This document shows, one piece after another, positions 36,012 through 45,590 of a stretch of DNA of 64,000 nucleotides. A program made the translations under genes and the position numbers. The DNA is from Culex pipiens pallens (taxonomy: Eukaryota > Arthropoda > Insecta > Diptera > Culicidae), in contig NC_068938.1 of assembly GCF_016801865.2 (NCBI RefSeq), positions 7,449,101 to 7,513,100 on the forward strand. The letters run 5' to 3'. Position 1 is the first letter of the stretch. Each line of letters starts with the position of its first letter. Under the pieces are notes generated by a model. That model saw only the letters and a program-made list of their open reading frames with translations, did no database searches and was not told where the DNA came from.

Positions 36012-37133
36012 CACCTCTATTACGGACTTCACATTCAACGATCTGAATGTTATCTATCAATCAGAACCTGCATCATGAAGAGCTATCAAATTTCTTGCGG
36101 TCAAAACAATCTTCATTGAAGAAACTGTACTGATCAGTGTTTACTTATTGCGAGCGTTCAGGCAGTGCACTCTTGCGACTTTAGACATTGTCATTTAAAA
36201 ACGATAGGACGAATTCGCCGACGAGCTGAGAAATTTTTTTGTTGCATTTTTGTGACTCATGGCACGCATTGTTCCACCATCGATTGAGAAGAGCTAATGG
36301 TTTTCCATCTTGAACTGTTGACTTTTTTTGATTCTAGCGCCCCCTGAATATGCCCATACCTTCTTGTAGCTCTACTCCCACCAAGTGACTGCTACCGAAT
36401 TGTGTTTATCGCATCCGACATTTTTTCCGGCGTTCGATATTTTGGGAACGGTTCATTGCCTCTTGTTTGATGTGATAACAGTTGGATCGGTTAGCTTTTA
36501 ACATGCACAACCTTAGAAGAGAAACTGTTCTTCAATGACAAACGTGCCAAGCAGTCCGAACCTAACCTTTAAAATAATATAAAGTTGATGAAGTATTTAA
36601 AGCTTCTGGTGGAATGTGATCATATTTGTATCAACAACGCGAAAACACATTTACATTTGCAGGGCAACACCAAAGATAAAATTCTTTCGCACTGCTCGTA
36701 TCAAGAAAAATAACCTTTTGAATCGTTTAATGAATTGAAAAGTTTCAGCATTCGAGAACGGTATGCAACTTGAGCCTTCGAAGAAACTATAACCCGCATA
36801 ATCAAATACCAAAGGTGAAACTGTCGAAATCATAAGAAAATTATTTCTGGTATGGTTACCATTTGTGATATTGTTGATATAATGTCACGACCATATAACA
36901 AAATTAAAATGGTACTATTTCCCGAATTGTTACACTTATCTTGACAACTTGAGCATTCGAAGAAACTATAAGCTTACAAACAAACCAAAAGAACATAAGA
37001 TCTTACTTCAGAAAGAGCCTTGTACGATGTTAAGTAAATCATTGTGTGTGACATACCCTAATTGAATAGTAAATGCCGCCTCAAATGAGATTTAGTTTTT
37101 CTGAGCTTCAATGTGAAGTCCGTAATTGAAGTG
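36012..37133. mobile_element. 1.1-kb TIR element in the cta 3' flank
   Basis: Inverted ends of 27 bp with three mismatches: ATTACGGACTTCACATTCAA on the left and TTCAATGTGAAGTCCGTAAT on the right. The interior contains repeated AACTTGAGCxTTCGAAGAAA motifs (36766, 36947) and no long ORF. No clear target duplication, so the outer limits are tentative. Confidence 0.6.
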
Positions 37134-38916
37134 TCGGTTACTCCTCAATTTATTTTTTGTTTCTTTTGAACGTCTTTTCCCGATATACGTTTATTTTATC
37201 GTGTCAAATGATGAAATATCTTGCTAGCCAAAACGCATCCTCGTATCAACACTCTCTGTATTATTCTTTTCTTATGACTTTTTTATTTGTTAAAAGAAAC
37301 AAACAGTATCGTACAACAGCAACTCTCTCAATATCGTTGTAAATAGTAAAAAATAATCTCTTCATCTACAATAGATAAATTTACGACGATCAAACGAATG
37401 CACCACTAAATCTAATAAAACAATACACTCACAATTTACATTCTATGCCCTCATAGCACAAACATACACGCAAATCATCATTATCATCAATGGAAACACA
37501 CTCACAAAAACGATAAAATAAATTAGATAAATAACATCCCTCAGCAAAACGCAAAACAAACAACAACATCATAATTACAATCTAATGAAACCAAAAAATA
37601 ATTTTAAATAAAACACATCATAAACGCAGGTTAGCGAAGTAGAAGAAGAGAAAAACAAATGTATCGCTAGCTTTTAGTGAAATTCATCAAAACCGAACAG
37701 AAATTGCAATTATCGAAACATACTCAACGTCATTCCTCTAAAAAAAAATCAGTAACAAGCAGAACTTCCTCACAATCACAATCAAACATGCACGAGAAGT
37801 CTAAAATAACAGCGAGGAAAAAAAGGCTAAGTTTTGTGCCTTTTGCAAATCGTTTTTTTTTTTTCGACAAACTTTTCGTTTTCTACACGCGAAAAAAAGA
37901 AGTTAAGCTTAATCAAAACGATAATAACATCGGAAACGGCAAACGAATAAGACTTGATTTTAAAACGATCTTTTTGAAAGAAAACGCAACCTTTTTGGTG
38001 ACGACGACTTTTTCTAGAATCAATTCGATGTACGTGTAGCGAAACGTTTTTGATAGCGATTTTGAGACCCCACTTTTTCCCCCCATTTAAAACCCGTTGG
38101 TGTTGTCTTCGTATACAAGTTTAAAAAGTAATATTGCAGTAGGAAACTAAAAATCAAGCTTAAGCCAAACTAAGCAAAAAAGAAGGAAGAAAATGCCATT
38201 TATGCTAGCAAAAGTAGGCATTGAGTCGCGAAACATCACCACGTGAGCGCGCGGTCCTGCTAAACAAATTCTAATTAATCAAAGAGTGCCATGGGCGAAC
38301 GAGAGTTGTCAATGAAAGTTTAAATTAAAACGAAAAAAGACAAGGCAGGCCGCGCGGGAAAAAGCGCGCGCGCAGAGTTGAACGCCACGTGGCTTGAAGA
38401 CCTCGACTACTTGGATTGCGAGCAAGCAATCAGGATTTCACGTGAGCTCTAGTTTTAGAGAAGAAGAAAAACAAAACGGACGCAAGTTTAACGATCGCAA
38501 ATATTTATATGTTTTTTCTCTCTTTTATAAGTTGTTGTTCAATGTTACAAAGCAGAAACGTAAAATAAAACCCTTTATTTGTATATTTGTGGATACGGAG
38601 CAAGGAAAGCAGTACGAGAACGGAACAAATTCTGAGTGTAAATTTAGCGAGATCAAAACGGGCAAAGAATGCGTTTCTTTTTATTATGTTTATTTTCTCT
38701 CTTGAAAGTATGTAAAATAATCAATAGTAGATATAGTTACAACGTAGTACGTAAATAAAAATACGAGATAATGTAAGGGAAAAACAAAATTTCTGTCTTG
38801 TGTAAAAGTTATTTTAATTTTCTCTGTATGTTAAGTGTATATACAATAAAAAAAATCCCTTTTTACTAAAGTAATAAAAAATATATTACAAAATGTGAAC
38901 ACAATAAATCCTTAAA

Positions 38917-39585
38917 TTATCGTTTATTTTTCACTATTTTTAGAACAAAAAGATGCTCTCCCCTAATCTTCCTCTCCTTAACCACCCTACCCTCAAATCC
39001 ATCCCTGGCCAACCTCCCGATCACGTCCTCCGGGTTGTTCTCCTTCACCAGCAGACAGTAAAACACTCCGTCCGGGCTCAAAATCCGGTCCAGCGTCGCC
39101 AGCACCCGGTTCGTCACGGCCATCCCGTCGCACCCCCCAGCCCACGACTTCACCAGATCATGCAACCCCTCGCCAAACTGCCCAATGTGCTCCTCCAGCT
39201 CCTTCGGGCAGTCCTCCTCCGAGGTCGGAACGTACGGCGGATTAAACACCAGCAAATCCACCACCCCCGGCACGAACCCCCCAACAAGATCCATGTTCAC
39301 CACATCCACCGGGCACTCGTTCATCTCGCGCGTCCGCGCCGTCATCCGGCACGCCTTCGGGTTGATGTCCACGCCCAGGAACAGCGCCCCGTTGGCCAAC
39401 ACCTTCGCCAGGGCGGAAATTATGATCCCACTGCCAGGGCCGATCTCGAGGCAAACCAGCGGGCGCAGGGCACGGATCGCTTCCAGCTCATCCTCCAGCG
39501 CGTCCAGCAGCAGGAAGCTGTCCTCGGCCGGTTCGTACACGGCCGCGTAATCGTCCGGCGAGAATTTGTACAGCGGAGTTTGCAT
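38917..39585 (-). CDS. N6AMT1: HEMK2/N6AMT1-type glutamine methyltransferase
   Basis: A single uninterrupted 222-residue ORF starts at MQTPLYKF. Residues about 40-60 carry the SAM-binding loop (LEIGPGSG). Later comes the family signature FNPPYVPTSEED, where NPPY binds the target glutamine side chain. The length is close to the roughly 214 residues of human N6AMT1. The known family, with the small partner TRMT112, methylates the Gln of the GGQ motif in release factor eRF1, and histone and DNA roles have also been proposed. No intron is seen. It is tail to tail with cta and head to head with CDK1, with about 3.8 kb of AT-rich DNA to the latter. Its GC-rich, G/C-ending codon use contrasts with the flanks and makes long antisense ORFs that are not genes. 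Confidence 0.94.
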   Translation of the reverse strand: MQTPLYKFSPDDYAAVYEPAEDSFLLLDALEDELEAIRALRPLVCLEIGPGSGIIISALAKVLANGALFLGVDINPKACRMTARTREMNECPVDVVNMDLVGGFVPGVVDLLVFNPPYVPTSEEDCPKELEEHIGQFGEGLHDLVKSWAGGCDGMAVTNRVLATLDRILSPDGVFYCLLVKENNPEDVIGRLARDGFEGRVVKERKIRGEHLFVLKIVKNKR

Positions 39586-41517
39586 CGCGCTCGGGGTCGT
39601 CCGCGGGTGAGAAATCCTGGGATTTTTTGTTTACGTTTTGAGCGAGTTTGACAGTTTGAGGATAATTTGTGCCCGTCACTGAAACTAGCTGGAAGGGTTG
39701 CCAGAATGGTACATTGAAGTCTGTAGGTTGAGAGATTCTGTATCTCCTGGAGAAATAGTCTGTAGTTGGATAACCTGCATATTAAAACATGATGTACAGA
39801 AAAAATACGCTAATTCAAATCCCAAGAATTCGCGATTGGCTCCATAATTCCACCAGATGCTTGTGAAGCATCGAAGTATGACGACTACTGCTCTTCAAAA
39901 ATCAAAAAGATTTTGTTTTCTGTCCAGAATGAAGTAAACTAGAGATAAGTCATAAAAAAAATCATTTATTTATTTGGAAAAAAAATCTGAAAATTCACGA
40001 TATTTAGAAAATTATAAAAATATACAATACTATGAAAACTATTGAACTCTGCAAATCTATAATTTAAAAATATATGACCAAACCCATGTTATTTTTCTCA
40101 ATTCCATGCAAATTGTCCCCTTGGAACAAACTGTCAAGTAAGATGCACTGTCAGGAAGGACCGTGAAGTGAAGTGAAGTATTTTTTTTATTTAATTAAAA
40201 ATCTATTTTGAATCCTTTGCGGTTTGTGTATTCAGAAAAATAATTTTTATCATTTTGAACAATAATACCACCAATTTGAGCTTAATTTCCGGACCACATT
40301 ATGTGAATAATTCGATATCAGAAAGTTCTTTAAAATCGAAAATTGAGAAGCAATCTAGGAAGTAATCAAAAAATAATTCAAAATATTTCTAATTTAAAAC
40401 AGATTTGAATTCACAAAATACAAAAAAAAAATAAAATAAAAAAATCAAAAAAAAATTAAAGGTAAAAAAAGCTTTAAATAATTAATAATTTGAATTCTTT
40501 TTCATTATTTCTCAGTCTTAGATTTTAAAGAACTTTCGGTCAAAGCAAATCAACATTCAAAAATTCTAACACGCATTTTTCCATAAATTTGAGAATTCGT
40601 TAAATATGAATAAAACTCAAAATTCATAAATTTTTGAATATTATGTTTTCAAAATTCTTAAGTTCGTAATTTATAAACTGAGATTAACAAAATCCAGGAT
40701 TCAACAATAAAATGAAATTTAGAAATTCAAAATTTAAAAATAATTAAATTCCATAATTCAACATTTCGAAAATAAAAAAAAACATCATTTCAAAAATACA
40801 GATATTTATTTCTAAAATGATTGAGTTTCAAAATAAAAACCAAAATTTCAGAATTGATTATTTCTGAATAAAAATCATAAATAACAAAAAATTTGATATT
40901 TTATGATTTTTCATAATAAAATTGTATGTTTTTAAAAATTCAAAAAATCTTAAATTTAAAAATTAAAAAAGAATTAAAAATAAATCAAAAATAATAATAA
41001 TGATATTTTTCAAAGTTTTTAAATTTAACACTTGTTCAGTACTTTTGCAATCTTTAGTTTTCAAAAAATGTACGATTTCACGAAAACACAAATTTTAGTA
41101 TCGAAAATTTTCAAAGATTGAAAACATCTCGGAAAACCTTTTTAAATTAATCCAAACATGCTAAAAATGCTTCGAAACGTAGGGCAACGCATTGTAAATT
41201 GATTTCAGCTAATTACACTTGAATTTCCATTGAAATTTTGAAGTATTTTGCAAAAAAAAATCTTTTGTCCCCTGATTTTTCGGGTTAACTTTGAAGGGGA
41301 TGATAACAACTTTCAATGAAATTTGTAGCAGTGAAATAAAAAAATGGGAATTAAATGATTAAAAAAATATAATATTTTGACAAACAAAAACAAAAAAAGT
41401 TTCAAATTTAAAACTCCAAAACTGAACAGTTCAAGAAATCAAAACAACCCATTCTTTTAAATATTGAAATTCATTAAAACTGAACAATATAAATTTTACC
41501 TTTTTAAATCTATGAAT
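39586..41517. other. HEMK2 upstream region, no gene recognised
   Basis: The first about 100 bp may hold the HEMK2 promoter. 39.9-41.0 kb is almost pure A/T-rich sequence, and 41.03-41.31 kb is a reverse copy of the dispersed AT-rich repeat. Confidence 0.4.
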
Positions 41518-42059
41518 TCGACGGTAACATTTCAAAAGGCATCATGTACATTTTGACCCTTTCTGGGTTATTGCATATTCTAAAAGTACTCCTAATAAGC
41601 TACCTCTCCACCAAAAATGAGCAAAAGTTACTTCAGTAAAGTCTGTTTAATCATGATTTTAAATAAAGTAACATAAACAAAATCTCTGCCATCAGCATTC
41701 CCTGTTTATATAGCCCTGTCAACCTGTCAAACAAAAGACTACATAAACCTCGTGACGAAAAAAAAAAACATCATGAACAAAGCGTCCCCCTCAATGACAG
41801 CAGGGTGATATAGACGTTGGTGATTTCAAAAGAAGTTATGTTTGTTTTTCTTAAATAAAACGACGGAAATAATGTTTTATTGAATTTGGTTGATCAAGTA
41901 TCAATGAAAGAAACGTTTTTCATCGTTCGTTATTATTAGAACATCTTATTTTGCTTTTATATTAAAATGGGAATTGAAAATGGATGCTCAACATTCAAAT
42001 GCGTTTTTCTCAAAACGCATGGTTTGTACATGATGCTTTTTGAAATGTTGGCGTCGAAA
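41518..42059. mobile_element. 540-bp TIR element between HEMK2 and Cdk1
   Basis: TTCGACGGTAACATTTCAAA and GCATCATGTACAT on the left mirror TGTACATGATGCTTTTTGAA and ATGTTGGCGTCGAAA on the right. The interior is AT-rich with no ORF. Confidence 0.65.
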
Positions 42060-42773
42060 TTTAAATTTAAGAAACTATTTTTTTACAAATATTCAAATTA
42101 ATTAATTCGGAACATTAAAAATTCGTTTTTAATCTATGAATTGATATTTTTAATCCAGTCCGTTCTCTAGTATCTTAGTCCGCGTCGAAAATTTACTTCG
42201 GATAATCGAATCCGATTTTTAAAATTTTTGTCAAAATATGCGTCTTTTATCAAATTTTTTATATTTTTCTGATTTTTATTCTTTGAAATATTCAATTTTG
42301 TATCAATAAATTCTGTCACATCTCAAAATTTGGGAGTTTTATTTTCCACATTAAAACATTCAAAACAAAGTAGAAGAAAAAGTTAGTAAAAATCGTCATT
42401 TTGTGTCATAATAAGTTGTTTCAAAATTTTTAGATATATTTTTTTTGCTAAGCCTATAACTTTACTTTTTCAATTTTCAATTCGGTTTTATTTGTGAATA
42501 ATCAAGATACAATGAGTTATTTTGAAGTGCATAACAGAGTTTTGGAGTTCCTTACAGCTGTGTGTTGCATCATAATCCATTTAGGAACAATTATTTCTTT
42601 AACTAAAGCACTAGCAAGAGTAAGAAAAAACTATAAAAAAAACTTACAGAAATTGCAAAGTTACAGAAATCGCAAAGCATAACTTTACTTAAGAGACCTA
42701 ATCGATCGGAATATTATTTTTCTTTCTAAGGTACAGTTTTCGAATATTTTCAGTCGTTTCGCAAAACGGAATA

Positions 42774-42955
42774 CAGAGCGGATTCGTTAATTCGAACTTC
42801 GCTTCTTCCAATGTTTTCGAATTAAAAAGCACCCAACTGTCAAAACCAGTTGTCAAACTGATGTTGACGTTTCAACCTCATTGTTCGACAACTTCGAATA
42901 CGTGGTTTCAAGCTTTTGACAGCTGTCAGTCGTTTGAATTAGCGAACCAGAACTG
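42774..42955. mobile_element. 182-bp TA-flanked MITE upstream of Cdk1
   Basis: The left end CAGAGCGGATTCGTTAATTC and right end GAATTAGCGAACCAGAACTG are imperfect TIRs with TA on each side (42772-42773 and 42956-42957). Related to the truncated element at 23236. Confidence 0.65.
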
Positions 42956-43326
42956 TAAAGTTATCGAAACGGGATCTCACACACTTTAACACACCATTTG
43001 TTTCACTGGCTGGTACAAAATTTAACCTCACACGCAATATTTTTCATGGTCTTCTGAATCAGGACCCCATTCAACCATACAGACTTTTCAACGAAATTCG
43101 CACAGACATTTCTGAAACCCCCTCTCCGGCATCCCTTGACATCCCAAGGCGACCTTGTCTGTCACTTTCAAATTTTCCCACAGCAGCCGCATCGCAGCAA
43201 CCGTCAAAAAACCCCGCTCGAAAATTGTTTACAGCCGTTTCAAGTGCTTTCGTCTCTCACACTCCCTGCGTTCCGCGGCAGAATTTTGGTGAAATTTTTG
43301 CCTAAAATTGCATCAATTGGCTGCTG

Positions 43327-43431
43327 GTAAGTGGATGAATTGATTGTTTTTTGATTAAAGATTGAATTAGTGGAGAAAGTTGGTGAAAGGTGATAGTTTT
43401 GGTTGAGCTAACCTTACATTTTATTACGCAG
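43327..43431 (+). other. Probable 5' UTR intron of Cdk1
   Basis: A strong donor (CTGCTG followed by GTAAGTGG) at 43327 and an acceptor (TTTTATTACGCAG) ending at 43431 bracket 105 bp just before the Cdk1 ATG. If used, the start codon lies 16 bases into the second exon and the first, non-coding exon ends at 43326. Inferred from splice signals only. Confidence 0.6.
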
Positions 43432-43447
43432 AAAAAAACTCAAAAAA

Positions 43448-44412
43448 ATGGAGGATTTCCAGAAAATTGAAAAGATTGGCGAGGGAACGTACGGAGTGGT
43501 GTACAAGGGCCGCAACAAAGTCACCGGCCAGATTGTGGCCATGAAGAAGATCCGGCTCGAGTCTGACGACGAGGGGATTCCGTCAACTGCCATCAGGTAA
43601 AATGTCCACAATTGTCTATGTTTGTGTGTGTGTGTTCCAGAATTAACGGTTTCTTCTTCCACAGAGAAATTTCTCTGCTGAAGGAGCTGAAACACCCTAA
43701 CATTGTGTCCCTCGAAGATGTCCTGATGGAGGAGAACAGGCTTTACCTGATTTTTGAGTTTCTGTCGATGGACCTGAAGAAGTACATGGACACACTTCCG
43801 GCGGAGAAGCTGATGGACCCGGACCTGGTCAAGAGCTACATGTACCAGATTACGGCCGCGATGTTGTTCTGCCACAAGCGCCGAGTCCTCCATCGTGATT
43901 TGAAGCCCCAGAATCTCCTCATCAACAAGGACGGCATCATCAAGGTGGCAGATTTTGGCCTCGGCCGATCGTTCAACATCCCCGTCCGGAACTACACCCA
44001 CGAAATCGTCACCCTCTGGTACCGTGCCCCGGAAGTCCTGCTCGGATCGCCTCGTTACGCCTGCCCGGTTGACATCTGGTCCATCGGTTGCATCTTTTCC
44101 GAAATGGCCACCCGGAAACCGCTCTTCCAAGGCGACTCGGAAATCGATCAGCTCTTCCGGATGTTCCGCATCCTGAAGACCCCCACCGAGGAAATCTGGC
44201 CCGGCGTAACGTCACTCCCGGACTACAAACCGACCTTCCCCTGCTGGACCCAGAACAACCTTAAGGATCAGCTCAAAAACATGGACTCGGCCGGCCTCGA
44301 CCTGCTGCAAAAGTGTCTCATCTACGACCCGGTGCATCGAATCTCCGCCAAGAAGATCCTCGAGCACAAGTACTTTGACGGGTTTGATCGGCGGGTCGTG
44401 CCAACGGATTAA
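43448..44412 (+). CDS. Cdk1: Cyclin-dependent kinase 1 (cdc2)
   Basis: The CDS is join(43448..43596, 43665..44412), 298 residues, against 297 for the human protein. The P-loop GEGTYG carries the inhibitory Thr14/Tyr15 pair. VAMKK holds the ATP-anchoring Lys. The cyclin-binding helix PSTAIRE is present, with its Arg codon split by the 68-bp intron. HRDLKPQN is the catalytic loop, and DFGLGRSF...YTHEIVT has the T-loop Thr for CAK. The FGLGRSF and WSIGCIF wording matches fly Cdk1 rather than vertebrate. It acts with A- and B-type cyclins to drive G2/M in the nucleus and cytoplasm. The preceding residue is Ile (GIPSTAIRE) rather than the usual Val. Confidence 0.98.
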
Positions 44413-44639
44413 AGGAATCTCGCTTTTCCGCTCCCTTCAGCTGCGTTGCTGCGTTCGCTTTGGCTGTAAATATCAGGCGACTTTTTCCACCTTCCACCGT
44501 CTCCCCTTTTTTTAAATATCGTATTCAATTAAACCTAAGATTTTCTCTAGACTAAGGTATTCCAAACCAGAACCGTCATTCCGGCAAACGATTCAGCGTC
44601 AAACTGTGCGTATTTTTTGTCTCTAGGTTGTAATCAGAA

Positions 44640-44645
44640 AATAAA
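44640..44645 (+). promoter_or_regulatory. Cdk1 poly(A) signal
   Basis: AATAAA lies about 230 bp after the Cdk1 stop codon, so the 3' UTR would be about 250 bp (44413 to about 44665). Confidence 0.6.
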
Positions 44646-45590
44646 ATACACGTATGACTCGGATTTAAGTGCGTCTTTTTTGTTATTCCAGAATATCTAA
44701 CAGTGCATTTCTTATCTGAAATCGTAGGTTTACGTTTTGATTATTGCACTTGATCGTAGGGTATTTGTCCCTATTTTGAGCCTACTAACCAGATCGTGCT
44801 ATAGGCAGCCTTGCTGTCCCGGGAGTTCCCGAAATAGAAAAAAAAAACAAATTTTGGTCCGGAAATTTAGATTTGGATGTGGAAATAGTACAGTTGAATA
44901 CTAAGTAATCTCTAAAATGAATTAATATTTGTATTCGCAAATATTAGCATTAATTTGGCTTATTAGGGAAAATAATTATAAATTAATTTTACAGGTCTGC
45001 AAAATGCTTAGAGCTTTGATTTTTTTCTTTTTTATTTTATTTTAAAAGACTGAATAAATTTACGATTTTAAATTTGAAACAAAAATCTCATATTAAATAA
45101 ATTTTAATGAAACACCGGCATCTGGGGCAAATAAGGAAAAATGTAACGAATTAAGACAGCTATTTAAGCAAAAAAATGCATTATGTTTGGATGTATTGCT
45201 CTGGAATCTCCTGTACCTATTCAGACCGTAGTCTCGATTTCCCCCCGGTTGGCGGTAGTAACTTCAATATAATTAGTAAAATATGTTTTATATAAAACAA
45301 TGAATGCAAAACTTATCTAAAATTTTACATTGACTGGTGATGATGATGATGATGATGGCCCTCCACTTACCCCCGCCCATGGGAATAGCAGAGTGTCTGA
45401 TTTATCTGGTTAGATATTTTGTTTGGTTAATTAACTTCTTGTTTTCATTGTTATGTTGCTATTATTATTTATTTTTTAAGCCCATGCGCGTCCATCAACC
45501 TTAATTTTTTTTTTTTTTGCTAATTCTATCATCATACAAAGCTATTCACACACACAAAAAAAAGTCACTTAATCTACACTTAACTAGTAC

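Larger units (their letters stand above)
33835..38916. other. cta 3' flank / possible long 3' UTR
   Basis: No coding region. 37.3-38.85 kb is A-rich with CAACAA/AAACAA-type stretches and AATAAA signals (near 38754 and 38846) just before the convergent HEMK2 gene. This would suit a long cta 3' UTR, but the TIR element at 36012-37133 lies in between and no transcript evidence is available. Confidence 0.35.

Noticed and set aside
37677..38039. 120-codon ORF downstream of cta
   Set aside because: Lys/Ser/Phe-rich translation of A-rich DNA, no domain. More likely 3' UTR or intergenic.
38953..39651. Antisense ORF of 232 codons over HEMK2
   Set aside because: It is the His/Arg/Pro-rich shadow of a GC-rich gene, with no domain. 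The opposite strand encodes a clear methyltransferase.
43414..44130. Antisense ORF of 238 codons over Cdk1
   Set aside because: A shadow frame of the kinase gene; no recognisable protein features.
45338..45518. A defined target-site duplication for the retrotransposon
   Set aside because: Neither the (ATC)n run nor the A-rich run is followed by a sequence repeated at the presumed 5' end, so the exact limits were left open.
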